DNA of 64,000 nt from Cichorium intybus. Taxonomy: Eukaryota > Streptophyta > Magnoliopsida > Asterales > Asteraceae. The position numbers and the translations under genes were made by a program. This document shows positions 44,069 to 55,539 of the stretch, in pieces; position 1 is the stretch's first letter; each line of letters begins with the position of its first letter. Below the pieces are notes generated by a model, which saw only the letters and a list, made by a program, of their open reading frames with translations, searched no databases and was not told where the DNA came from. The stretch lies in the NCBI GenBank assembly GCA_023525715.1, contig CM042014.1, positions 17,091,563-17,155,562 on the forward strand, read 5' to 3'.

Positions 44069-46341
44069 GTTTCATGTAGGTGATCGTGATGAAATGCATT
44101 TTGAACATCTAGTTGGTGCATGTACCAATTTTGACTCATGGCTAGGATAAGAACTGTTCGGATCGTAGCCGATTTGATAACTGGGAAAAAAGTCTCATGA
44201 CAGTCAACACTTAACTCGAACCTCTGGTGTGTTACCATTCACCATGAAGTGGGCTTTATACCAATCAAAAGTAACAATTTCCCTAAACTTGTGTCGAAAG
44301 AGCCACTAACACATTATGATATTATGATTTTAAGGGCATGATACTAATTCCCAAGTTTTTTGTTTAAGAAATTCATTATACTCTGAGGCCATGGCCTCAC
44401 GCCAATTTTGGTCAAGTAAGGAAACTTTGGGGGTTCAACGTAATTGGAGAGAGTTTTTGAGTGTGAAGAGTAAATATATATTTTAGTTTGAGATTGCCAC
44501 TTTTTAATCATGCTAGCTTGGGGTGTGATGAGGGTGTGAGTGTGGGAGGACATATGGGTTTGACATGAAGAAGTTTGAGAGATTGTTTGAATTGATGGAG
44601 GTTTGTTTGTGTTTAATCGAGAGGGTAAGGTAGATTACTCTGGAAATTGGGCTGGAGAGTGTGGAGTATTTTGGGCTGATAAGTGGGTAGGATTTGGGGA
44701 AGGTACTGGGCTGGAAGTCGGCCTGCTGAGGGATTGTTTGTGATGGGCCGATGTAGAGGAAAAGGTAGTGGAAGGGTTTATTAGGCTCGAAAAAGGGTAA
44801 GTATATGGTTGTGGATCTTGTTGGTAGTATATTAAGTTGGGAGATGGGTCGGTAGTATCGAGAAAATTATATTGTTGTAGGCAGTATTTAAAGATATTTG
44901 TGAGTGGGAAGATATTTTCATGGAAGGCAATATTACACGATACAGTAGGGTTAGAGTTGGAGAGAGGTAAACAAAGATATCATTGGTGATTTGTTAGGTT
45001 CCCACTGAAGATGCATAGGGTGGTATGTAGGGTGAGTTTATGAAGAGTGGTGGAAGAAATGTTTATGTAGCACAAGCACCCAAAGGTGTATAGATGGGTG
45101 TAGGTAGGTGTTCGTTGATATAGAATTTTAGTGGGTGTTTTATTTGCAATGGTTCGAAAAGGTAGGTGTGTTAGAAGATATGTTGATGTGAAGGACGTAA
45201 TTCCAAAATGAAGAGGGGGGGGGGGGGGTAGAGAAGCGTGTATGAGGTTGGTGCATATCATATTGTATATGGTGCGAATGATATGTTTGAATTTACCGTT
45301 TTGGGTGAGGTATATGGATATGTAAACCTTAGTTACATGCTATGAGTGGACAAAGTTGATGAAACACGATGTTGTTGTATGTTATCCCATTGGAATGTTT
45401 TTGTTTTGCAGCGTTCGAATTGAGTATGAATTTGAGTATGGAATTGTTGAGATCCTTGAGATTTGGTTTCATATAGGAAGGTCCATAAGAATGTGAATAG
45501 TTATCAAGAAACACAAGGTAATATTTGTGACCTAATGTGCTAATAATCGGAAATGTCCAAATGTCAGCGTGAATTATATCAAAAAGGGGAGAAAGTATTA
45601 AACACAGAACTAGAAAAATGCCAAACGACAATGTTTTCCCAAAGAACAAGCATTACACGAAATGCCCTTATTTTGTGATTACTAGGAAACAAATTGGAAC
45701 GACTAAAATAATTAAAATTTGAAATTAATGGATGGTTGAGTTGGTTATGCCATGTGGTTGGTGGCATAGTATTGAGGGAAACGGTCGGAGATTTCATTGA
45801 TAAGGTTTCAGTAAGAGGATAGAGTTCTCCTGAACTATTGTATCTCGTGATAGGTATCCCCGTATTGAGTTCATTAAAATCCAAAGGGATCATATTCTAC
45901 TAAAATGTTAATTTCATGAGTAAATTTATGAACAAAGATAAGGTTTTTGAAGACATGGGAAAGATGAAGAAATACATATATAGTTGTGTTGCCTTGACCA
46001 AGAATTGGGATTGGGTACCAATACCTACTAAAATATAATTAGGATTGCAAAAACGAGAGTAGTCTGAAAGCGTACCCGAATCACTAGTGACATGAGAGGT
46101 GGACCTCGTATCCATGTGCCATGGATGTTTTGGTGGTTAAAGTTGCATTATGTGGAAAGTCGTTTCAAGCTGAGTCACAGTCATTATGGTGTCGTGGGAT
46201 GGGGGTCTGAGTGTAAGACCCTAATCCCGAAAAGTCAAGTTCCGAGTCTTAAGGAGTCAAAGTGTTAATCCCGGAACCAGGTATCGAGTGGACAACATTT
46301 AATAAGAGGACAAAAGTGAGAAAATGACAAAAAAAGAATAA

Positions 46342-46478
46342 GTTAGCACAGCTAACCCGATGGTTAGTGACGCTAACTGGTCAGATCTGGGTTTGTCGTG
46401 ATTTTCAGCCTGGACGCGATAGTGACTTTGCTTGGGCCTGCAGTTAGCGACGCTAACTTTAAAGTTAGCGCCGCTAAT
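46342..46478. promoter_or_regulatory. Two palindrome pairs in the solo LTR
   Basis: Pair 1: gttagcacagctaac (46342-46356) and gttagtgacgctaac (46363-46377). Pair 2: gttagcgacgctaac (46443-46457) and gttagcgccgctaat (46464-46478). A third pair lies at 47106-47120 (gttaacggcgctaac) and 47128-47142 (gttagcggcgctaac). The arms are GTTAGC/GCTAAC where the other LTR copy has GATAGC/GCTATC. Confidence 0.65.
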
Positions 46479-47516
46479 GTCGTCTAGGCAGGATAAAACC
46501 ACATTTTCAGGGTTTTAAGTCATTTTCAAGTGTATAACTCGTTTCAGATCCGTTTTTCTTCATTCCTAGCCCCTGGAAACACCATAGAACACTCTCTCAA
46601 GCTTTCGCTTGTGTTCTTGGCTCATGTAATGAAGTTGTGAAGGTTGTTGGAGGAAGAAGAAGGAAACAAGGTGCTCAAGAGGGTGGTGCTTGGAAGGAAT
46701 CAAGCCTCTTGCTGTCCCTGGACTATTGTAAGTGTTTAAGACCTTGTTTTCCTTAGATATTTGTTGTTAATGGAGTTATGAAGTCGTTTCAAGCTTTTCA
46801 AGACAATGATGGCTCCATATCTTGGATGAGGGTGGGATTTAAAGACTAAGGATGAGTTCTTCTCCTTTTAGTATCTGAATCCTTGAGAAAAACCCAAGCC
46901 TAGATTTAATGTGGTTGTGGATGAAGTTTTAAGATATTAATCTTCATTATTGGAACTAGATTTGTCACCATGAGCTTGTTTGGCAAGGATTGGTAGGTTA
47001 AGTCACGTTTTTATGAGTTATTGGATTGTTGGGGACAACCCTGGAAGTTATAGCTTCTGTCTTAATGGATCAAGCACTTAATGGAGATTTGGACTGAATA
47101 GGGGAGTTAACGGCGCTAACTCTAGGAGTTAGCGGCGCTAACTTCATCTATTGACTTTGTTGACTTTGACCGTTAACCATTGACTTTCGACCAGTTTGAC
47201 TTTTGGTCAAACTTAAGGGTTTTGGATGCCAGTCTTATAAGATTATTCCATTCGGAATTTAGAAAGTTCTAAGTGAGGTTTATCCTTGTTAGGAAGTGCG
47301 TATTGACGGGAGCCGGAGGCACTCGCGTGGAGTGCTGTCTAGCTTAAGTTCGCGAATCAGGTGAGTTTTCTCACTATACTATGGGTGATGTTACATGCGT
47401 AGATAGTCTTTATTACTTTGTGTAATAATGTGATTATCTGTGCTTTACGTGTTTGCCGACGAAAGTCGAAGGCTGTCGGACTGTGGGCCGACAGTGCCGA
47501 CTTGAGAGCCGATGTC

Positions 47517-47620
47517 GATGTTTGCCGGCGAGAGCCGATGACGATGTTTGCCGGCGAGAGCCGATGACGATGTTTGCCGGCAAAATCCGATGACGATGTT
47601 TGCCGACGAAAGCCGATAAC
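47517..47620. repeat. 26-bp minisatellite inside the solo LTR
   Basis: Four units starting GATGTTTGCCGGCGAGAGCC, at 47517, 47543, 47569 and 47595, with partial units from about 47455 and up to 47636. It occupies the same LTR position as the 46-bp array at 9341-9521: both are preceded (in LTR orientation) by a 'GTGATTAT' stretch and followed by 'ATGGATCGTGTGGTATTTT'. Confidence 0.85.
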
Positions 47621-48688
47621 GATGTTTATGTGATGGATCGTGTGGTATTTTTGGGGAACTCACTAAACTTTGTGCTTACCCTTTTACTCTAACTGTTTTT
47701 CAGGTAAATACAGGTTTGAGCTTGGAGCACGGTGCGACTATACCGCATCTGAGGATTTCAACGATTAAAGTCTTCCATTGGGTGATGTTTGTAAATGTTT
47801 TGATAAATACGTTTTTATAAGTTTAAATACTGAGTTTTAATTTGAATGTTTTTTTTGTTGGTAAACATTTTTTATGTATTTAAATCGTTTTTAAAAATGA
47901 AAATTTTATTACAGAATTTGGGACGTTACACTGAGGGTCGACTATGAAGTGGGCCTGCTGTGTGTATTGGGTTGGATGTTGTTATCCGACTGGATTCATG
48001 TAATCGGGCCTTGGCCCAAGCAAACCTGACTATTGCGCGTGGCCAATAATTGGGTTGGGGTTAGGAAGAAAAGCCCAATGCTATTAGAAGTATTAGTTTG
48101 GCCAAATGTTAGGGTGGTAAGAAGACCAACCACGATCACGACCTCGGCAACAACCTCCTCGTTCGTTGTTGCATTGTCCGCCCACGCTAACCGATGTGAA
48201 CACAGTTCCTTACACTAGTGTTTGAGAAATCGTTTGAAGGGGCGGTGACTTGGACCGAGTGTTGCCTACTCGTTGATTCACTAGTGCTTGTGGTATCTTC
48301 CTTTGTACGCCGAGTTTCTTCGAGTAAAAGTTGGGATCACGCCTTATTAATAGACGAGATTGGATCATGAATGAAAGTTGCAATGGTGTCGGACTCACTT
48401 TCCATGAGACTGGAGACAAGTTGTAAAACCATATTGGTTTGATATTGGGTTGCAAACATTTGCAAGTTGGTCAGAGAGGCTATTGAGATGAGCACAATAG
48501 TCAAGACACATTTGAGAATGACATGAGACGTATATTATTGAACTACTCTTCTAGGTAGACGGCTAGTGTCGTCTTGTTGTCTTGAAAAATCTCTTATAGT
48601 ATTTTCCATATTTCTCGTGCTGTTGCTCTTGATTTCGTGACACTTTAGAGGAGATCGGTTAAAATGATGTTGTAGATCCATTGTTTGA

Positions 48689-49227
48689 CAACAATATCTT
48701 CCAAGTGGCTTTGTTGATAGCCGTAGGGCGAAGAGTGTTTTCATAATTATGGTCAAGAATGTTGTACACACATGTGTGGATGTGGAAAATTCCACCCACA
48801 ATGCGTGGATGTGGAAAATTCTAAATGGCTTCGTTGATGGCAGTGGGTGAGGAGGGCAAGGTTCTTAGTGACACAAGTTTAGTGATATATACAAATATTT
48901 CATTGACGAATTAATTCTTACATATTGCTCGGACTAATATTCAAGTCGTGATTTTTTATGACAACATCTTCCAAGTGGCTTTGTTGATAGCAGTAGGGCG
49001 AAGAGTGTTTTCATCACTATGGTCAAGAATGTTGTACGCACATGTGTGGATGTGGAAAATTCCACCCACGGGGCGTGGATGTGGAAAATTCTAAATGGCT
49101 TCGTTGATGGCAGTAGGTGAGGAGGGCAACGTTCTTAGTGACACAATTTTATTGATATATAAAAATATTTCATTGACGAATTAATTCTTACATATTGCTC
49201 GGACTAATATTCAAGTCGTGATTTTGA
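48689..49227. repeat. Direct tandem duplication of about 266 bp
   Basis: About 48689-48957 and 48961-49227 are almost the same, from 'cttccaagtggctttgttga' to 'attcaagtcgtgatttt', with roughly ten differences. The first copy overlaps the Copia gag remnant. Inside each copy the phrase 'gcgtggatgtggaaaattc' itself recurs. Confidence 0.85.
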
Positions 49228-49458
49228 ATTGGTTGTTACGTGTTACTTCACAAATTAGTTATTTTATCGACAAATTAATTCTTACATTTTCCCCGAATTT
49301 AAATTATTTGAGACAAAACTAGGGGAAAAAAATGGTTGTGTGATTTAATAGTTTAATTCGTTTAAAGACAAGACAATACTCTATATATCGCATTCGATCA
49401 ATAATATGAAGGTTATATCAAAATATCGCAATCATAAACATCACTTTTTGCACTTTTA

Positions 49459-49725
49459 GGCTATGTTTGATGTAAGCTAGCTTATTTTTTGAGTTTTTTT
49501 AGGTTGTCATGTTAAAAAGTAGCTTATAAACTAGCTTTTTAAAAAATTACTTAGACCATGTTTGAGTTTGACATAAGCTAGCTTATTTTCCCAAAATATA
49601 CCCTCAATAATTATAAAAACTCATTTTTCTACATACTCTTTTATGACATTTTAATTTCTTAGCTACTTTAACAATTAGTTTTTATTAAACGTCGTTTTTT
49701 ATCTGCTAATCCACCAAACATAGCC
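49459..49725. mobile_element. MITE with inverted GGCTATGTTTG ends, 267 bp
   Basis: GGCTATGTTTGATG at the left matches, inverted, CACCAAACATAGCC at the right (13 of 14 bases). Inside, 'cataagctagctta' repeats the left sub-terminal part, so there may be a nested second copy. The flanking TTA and TAA are not an exact target duplication. Confidence 0.6.
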
Positions 49726-50734
49726 TAACATGAATCGATATAAGGAAAAAAAAAATCATCTTTTTAACGATATAGAGAAAGTAGGATGTGAGCCCAAAAG
49801 CTAGACGTACTATTTCACATATAGGTCACTCTTCAACTAAATTCATATCCAAATATATATAACTGAGACGTCTTTATGATATATTTTCTTTTGCAATAAA
49901 AATGTTCTTTTTGTGCCGAGTAACAAAATTACACCTACACTTGAATTAGTTCCCCCATCAACGTCCACTTTAATTTTTATATCAAAAGTGTTGCTTAGTC
50001 GGCACATTGGTGAGCCATCTATAGCAACTTATCCCACAAATACACACATCACTAACTTGGCAGTATATAGATATTTATGATATCACTTCTGGCATTTTAT
50101 TTCGGTGTTACACTTTTCTTTTCAACTTAATATCAAAATAGATGGATGCCTACCTTGCCAGCATTCGTACAATGGTTTAATATGGTAGGACCCATATTGG
50201 GTGATATAGCATTATTGCAAATTGAAGAACAAAATTTAAAGCTTTTGATGTAAGAATGGTGACATGGAGAAGTCATATCCCACTTTTGAAGTTTATCATA
50301 TTGAGCTAGCCAATAACATTATGCCATAAGGATACCTTTGTAGTATTATCACATGGAACTACGCATTCTAAGTACTTGGTCATACTTTTGATGTACACTG
50401 TATAATATGTTGCAAGCAAAAATAGGCAACTGGTGCATGAAAAGTTGAAAACTAGAAGTTCATATATGGCAACGGTTATAATGCTCTTTTGGGGTTAAAT
50501 ATTGGCACTTATCGATAAAGAGAGAGATTCATACACACTGATTTTTATCCATACACAACAATTTATGTTTTAGAGGGATTGTACAATATGAAAAAAAATA
50601 CATTACATTGTTGTGTATGGAAAAAATTTATTGTGTACAAATCACTCCCCATCCATAAAAGGTAGTACAAATGAGAATGTAAAGGGTTTGCTATAAATAT
50701 GATAAATGCAAAGAAAAAACAATAGAACACCGGA
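49726..50734. other. AT-rich spacer
   Basis: No gene, RNA or clear repeat is recognised. Confidence 0.4.
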
Positions 50735-51181
50735 GGATGAGCGGAAACCCAAAATCGGGAAAATCACAAAACGATATTCTTATTAAACTTGAATAAACCT
50801 TCAATGGAAGGGTTGTACAAGAGTGTGAATCGATGCTTGTAAAAGAACAAGGAAAAATGAAGGAACGAATAAAAACAAGACCTCTAGATTGTTTTATATA
50901 TATAATAGCCTTACAAAGAGTTATAGTTATACTCTAATATCCTAAAAAAGAAATGAAACATTCCTTATCAATAGAGAGTACTATTAACCATCTAATAACG
51001 ACTAACTAAATAGTAATTTTGGATTCCATTAAAATAAAATAACATACAACAACAATAAGAAAGAGAGTTGTATAAAGGAAAGCACTATGTTGATGTGCAC
51101 AATATAATGCAACATTTTCAGAAAGTTGCATATTTAACAGCAACACATTCATGCATAATTAGGGTTGGGGCATCTTCAACA
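50735..51181 (-). mobile_element. Probable Copia LTR remnant
   Basis: On the minus strand, AAGGTGGAGTTTG followed by TTGAAGATGCCCCAACCC resembles a polypurine tract and the start of a Copia 3' LTR. The other end and a target duplication could not be fixed, and no coding region remains. A 28-bp segment (51061-51088) recurs at about 51296-51324. Confidence 0.35.
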
Positions 51182-51324
51182 AACTCCACCTTGAAACATA
51201 ACCAAACCTCATAAAAATAACATTCGAAAACTCAAAATTAATCTAAAAATACAATTAGTACCAAAAATCTCTAAGGACTAAATTCTCTTAAACGAAAGAG
51301 AGTTGTATAAAAGGAAAGCACTAT

Positions 51325-51832
51325 CAGCTGTAGCGTTTGGTGAGACTAAAATTTGATGAATTAATATAATTTGAATTGGTCATTGTTCCAGTCCCGTCCT
51401 TGCCAAATGCTACTTCAAAATGACTTGTTCTGTTATGTTAATACCAAAAATGGATAGTCTTATATTTAGGAAGGATAAGGAGTAGAAATAAAATGTAGGC
51501 TCTCTAAATACGCTTGTGTTTGTTAGATTCACCTTTTCCATAGTCTAGTCATAATAGAAGCTATAGTTTTCTAAGAGCATCGACTATGTGTTCTACATAG
51601 AGGTTCAGAGAAACAAAATTTGGTCCAACAAGGCAACAATTTTCCAACAGTGGGGCCAAACGACTTAGCTTATTAGACCGCTCCAGCCTCCAAAGTCTTA
51701 AACAATCAGACATAATGGGCCCTGTTTGCTTAAACAACATACAAAATATTTATTGTTGTTTTACTTTTAATATATACATAACAAAATTCGAAACTACTCT
51801 ATTAAAATATCTGGTTCAAAATGAGACAATAT
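51325..51832. other. Spacer without recognised features
   Basis: Low-complexity, mildly AT-rich sequence; nothing could be assigned. Confidence 0.4.
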
Positions 51833-51846
51833 AAAGTAAAATTGTT

Positions 51847-52078
51847 GCAAATGATCTCCAGCCTAGCTGGTAGTGATGCATCGAGATTATATACCCAAGT
51901 GGGTGAAGGTCAGGGGTTCGAATCCCGACTGGAGCACATGTGGAGGATTTTCCTAAGGTGGGGCAAAACAGGTGGGAGGGGAAAGGATCGTGCTTCCGGG
52001 CCGCCGGCTAAATTGCCGACCTGGTTTACCACGACCGAGTACACTCATAATTATTTGCCGTTTCCAAAAAAAAAAAAA
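51847..52078 (+). mobile_element. tRNA-derived SINE with poly(A) tail and 14-bp TSD
   Basis: The head has an A-box (TAGCTGGTAGTG near 51864) and a perfect B-box (GGTTCGAATCC, 51915-51925). A GC-rich tRNA-unrelated body follows and it ends in 13 A's (52066-52078). The perfect 14-bp direct repeat AAAGTAAAATTGTT flanks it (51833-51846 and 52076-52089, overlapping the tail). This shows target-primed retrotransposition and rules out a tRNA gene. A 94-codon frame across it is not a gene. Confidence 0.9.
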
Positions 52079-52089
52079 GTAAAATTGTT

Positions 52090-53065
52090 TTTAATTTCTG
52101 GTTAATATAAAAGATATGGATTAAATAAATAAAGTAGTTAGATGTTTTATAGAAAAAAAATAATTTTTTCTACCTACACAATCTAACCATATCTAATTCT
52201 TTTATATTCATTATAACCCAACTCAAATCAATATTCTATTAAATACACATAACTTATATATGATTACTTTTTGTTCTATCAAATATATTTTATTACAATT
52301 TCACTAAACTCTTATTACTTTTTAGTTTTAAGATTATAAATAATATAAAATACAAAAAACCATATACACAAATTATATAAAACAATATCAATATTAGTCC
52401 CTCTTTATAGATATAAAAATTATGAATCCTGGCGTATTGTTTTTTTTTTTGTAATGAAAATGAGTCCCATTTTTATTGAATTAATTTACTCAAAAAATTT
52501 AATAGAGAAAACTAACATGGGGTTACATGTTGCATTGTAAGTAAAAAAAAAAAAAAAAATGGTGAGCTTAGGCTGTTGGTGTGGTCGGAGCCGAGTTTTA
52601 TTTATTTATTTATAATTTTTTGTGAGCACTTACCATAAAAACGCTGATTGGGATAGTATTAGAGGTCTATATATAGCAGAAATATGTTTATATATTTACT
52701 TTTTTTTTTTTTTTGAACGGCACCAAACTTAAATAAATTGAAAGCTAGTGGGGAACTAGCAAGGATATGTATTAATGTATCATGATGTGACAATATTATG
52801 AATACTCTACTAAATAAGGTGTAGCAACGAATATGTTCTTAGAAAGTGTTTGGTCAAACGATATAAATTAAAAGACGTTTTTTTCAATCTCTATAATCAC
52901 ATAAAATTAAAATTGTTGACCGATAATAAAATGGAAACATTTTATCATACATCAAAGGTTGAAACATAAAAATAGTGTTTCAATATAAATATATATTCAA
53001 AATAATAATTAATGGGAGCACGAAAAGGCTGATCTCGTCTTGCTAATCTTGAAAATACTAACATA
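52090..53065. other. AT-rich spacer
   Basis: No gene. A-runs and T-runs near 52440, 52540 and 52700 may be worn poly(A) tails of old retroposons. The right end is probably the 3'UTR of the GPAT gene. Confidence 0.4.
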
Positions 53066-55421
53066 CTAAGTAGATGGACATTTTTTACTTTTACTATGAT
53101 CCTCAACGATCCCTTGATTCCCGGCCAACATCAAATACTTATCCCTTCTTGTAAGATTTGTGCATTCAAACCCCAACGCACCTGCCAGCTTTTTCTGAAT
53201 ATAGTTAGCCACATCATGGCTAGACTTGCCACCACCACCACAGGTTAGCTCCTTCGCCAATTTTCCAAGCACTTTAACATGGTATGTTGGTCTAGGGTTC
53301 ATCAGGAAGAAAATAGGGTCCAAGCACTTGAGCCCACTAGCCGTTGTGCCATAGAACATGGTCACATGTGTGTTCATCGCAACTGGCACAATCTCATCGG
53401 TTAACTCTGCGAACAATGAGCTAAACCTCAACAAATAAGGCTCTCTACAAGTTGTTCCTTCGGGGCAAACAACCAAATCGCCTTCGCTAAGTAGCTTGTG
53501 CATCGTTTCCCCATCTTGCTTCCTGTCTCTTGTTAACCTAACTGTTTTAATCGGTGAAATCATCTCCGACATCTTGCTTAGGCTGTAAGTAACCGCCGTC
53601 AGTGGCTTTCCGATTGTCATTGTTAAGAAGACAGGGTCCAAAAGGGTTCGATGTGTGCAAACAAAGAGGACGCCGTTTCTTTTGTTTTTCTTCTCCCATG
53701 AGTAATCACAACCTTCGATCATTATATTTACACCGGTTAGACCTCCTAAGATGCGTGCAACGTGGTAAGGCAAGTAGATGCCTACACAAAGCCTGAAAAC
53801 TGCAAGCAGAATGCCAAGAGGAAACCATAGAAACATGCATAAGGTTGCTAATGGTGTTGGAAAGAAAGCTAGCCTTCCATCATGGAAGACTAACGGCTTT
53901 GGGTACTTCTCTCTTGGCATAATTGTTCTTGGATTCTTCTTCCCATCTTCTTTGGTCACCACATAAGCTTCCTGTGATCAAATGATTGTAAAAAGATTAA
54001 TGAAAATCGTCTCTCAAGTTAAAAATTTGGTAACGGAAATGAGTAAGTTATCTTTTTGTTATCTTGAAATTAAGGAAATACGCGCATCCACGGCCCAGGC
54101 CAGTGGCAGATCCATATTAAAGAAAGAGTATTCAATAAATGTTTTTGTAATAGGTACATACTCACATGAAAAATTAGTGATCGGGAACACGGCAAATCTC
54201 GAACCAACAACCGTTAATTCGAGAGACTTCGTCAATAAAGTTTGCTTAAAAGAAAACCGTGACTTTAATTATCTTTTATGGAAAAGGTTAGGGAAGGAAA
54301 AGGATTTAGAGTATGTGAAAGTTGAAAATAAACTAGCCATCATTCGATTTTTTCTTTTTGTAAAATAATAAATATACCCTAATGGGAAATAGAAAAAAGT
54401 TTGAACTTTTTCACAAGACTTTGAAGACGGTAAGACAATTTTGATGGAGAAAGTGAGATAAAAAAAACTATAACCTCTCCAAGATAGTGACACATAGAAA
54501 ATGAGGAAAATTAATAACAGTCATTTGGCCCGACTGACATTAATTGAGTTCGAAATTTTTTTCACGAAAAGAGTGATAAATAAATACAAGAAAGAAATAG
54601 TGTCATTCAAGAATGGTTTAAATTTAAATTGCTTTGAGTTGATTCAAGTAGTCAATCACACATACCTTGCACTGGGAGATAAAGAGTTGATCATGAAATC
54701 CACAACTTCCAACACCAATATCTGGTTTTTTCTCATTTCCAAACCATTCTTTCACTGCTTTATGCTTCACAAGCACACCTGAACTCGACACAAAACCACT
54801 AAAATATTTCCCAACACTATGCAACTCAGTCCCGATCACATCATCTACACTCAAGTATTCTTTACAAAACCCTTCAACCATCACTCTTGGCACCCTCGTA
54901 AAGATCATAACACTAGTTTCAAACCTTCTTGCTGAAACAAGGAACTCATGAACTTGAAGGTTCATGTTCTCAAGGTAAAACTTGGGCAAAACTGCCCTCC
55001 CGGCATTCTCCATGTCCTTCAACTTAAGCCCACAAAAGGTGATGAAAATCATTAGCCTTAGACCTAACTCATGGTCTAGAACAAGTAACAACGGGTAGGA
55101 TAACAACAAGATGAATGCCCTAAGTATGCTACCACCTTCAAAAGCAACCAACATGAAATATGGAAAGAAAGACTTTGAGTTTAATAGTAGGGTGTTTTGA
55201 ATGTCACAGACTATGGTTTGATGTTGATCTTTGTTAAAGCAACACGTTGTGAAGCTAGGGAACAATGGAAGCGGGTGGTGTGGTGATTTTTGAGGTGGGT
55301 GGTTTCTTAACAAGAAAAAGCCATGGTTTTTAACTTTCATTGCAGCTCTGTAACATGAGTTAGCTAGCAGCTGGTACACTGCCCATTCTGCTAACTTGAG
55401 AAAAACCATAAGGAAATCCAT
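53066..55421 (-). CDS. GPAT: Glycerol-3-phosphate acyltransferase, land-plant type (GPAT2/3-like), two exons
   Basis: Exons 55421-54666 and 53971-53066 join in frame (phase 0; intron of 694 bp) to give 553 aa, a normal length. Family members transfer an acyl group from acyl-CoA to glycerol 3-phosphate in the ER. The PlsC domain has the block 'THRTLLDP' at 358-365, 'PEGTTCREP' at 422-430 and 'VPVA' at 447-450. The N-terminal half is a HAD-phosphatase-like domain, but its first motif reads DIQNTLL (73-79), not the DxDGT type of the bifunctional GPAT4/6/8. Phosphatase activity is therefore unlikely. Hydrophobic stretches near 90-135 and 290-325 fit membrane anchoring. The cutin/suberin enzymes GPAT4-8 have an active phosphatase; GPAT2/3 function is less clear, and the assignment within the family is inference. 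Confidence 0.85.
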
Positions 55422-55432
55422 CTGTGTGTGTT

Positions 55433-55435
<3 letters not shown>

Positions 55436-55477
<42 letters not shown>
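55436..55477 (-). repeat. (CT)n on the coding strand in the GPAT 5'UTR
   Basis: About 21 GA units on the plus strand end 15 bp upstream of the GPAT start codon. They fill most of the leader between the TATA box and the ATG. The JASON-like gene has the same pyrimidine run in the same place. Confidence 0.9.
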
Positions 55478-55480
<3 letters not shown>

Positions 55481-55524
55481 GAAGAACGTATGTTATGAGG
55501 GAACGTAGGAAGAGATGAGGCTGA

Positions 55525-55534
55525 GAATTTATAG
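55525..55534 (-). promoter_or_regulatory. TATA box of the GPAT gene
   Basis: CTATAAATTC on the minus strand lies about 105 bp upstream of the ATG, which would place the transcript start near 55495 and give a leader of about 75 nt made mostly of CT repeats. Confidence 0.55.
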
Positions 55535-55539
55535 GAGTA

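Larger units (their letters stand above)
46212..47930 (+). mobile_element. Solo LTR, 1719 bp, TSD CTGAG, nested in Copia
   Basis: It starts TGTAAGACCCTAATCC and ends GGGACGTTACA. The perfect 5-bp direct repeat CTGAG lies on both sides (46207-46211 and 47931-47935), so it is a solo LTR left by recombination between two LTRs. It is the same family as the minus-strand LTR at 9020-11523. It is opposite in orientation to the Copia host and lies between gag and protease. Confidence 0.9.
42915..48801 (-). pseudogene. Decayed Ty1/copia gag-pol, nested insertions
   Basis: Fragments on the minus strand appear in Copia order: gag (48801-48210; 'VSWKVSPTPLQLSFMI' region), protease near 46100 ('STSHVTSDSG'), GAG-pre-integrase (45893-45579; 'WHNQLNHP'), integrase core and end (45649-44980; 'DIIHADIW', 'NKTPTKILYQRTPTYTHL'), reverse transcriptase (about 44238-43680; 'HQLDVQNAFHHDHLHET') and RNase H (43667-43203; 'RRSISGYCVFLSDN'). 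Many frameshifts and stops show it is long dead. The solo LTR 46212-47930 splits gag from protease, and the MITE 43998-44068 sits in reverse transcriptase. A pyrimidine-rich plus-strand stretch near 42945 may be the old polypurine tract. Confidence 0.85.

Noticed and set aside
46299..46502. 67-codon minus-strand frame
   Set aside because: It is a by-product of the palindrome region in the solo LTR.
47455..47640. CRISPR-like array
   Set aside because: The 26-bp units are contiguous tandem repeats without unique spacers, inside a plant LTR.
51915..51925. tRNA gene at the perfect B-box
   Set aside because: The sequence does not continue into an acceptor stem and has a poly(A) tail and 14-bp TSD, so it is a SINE.
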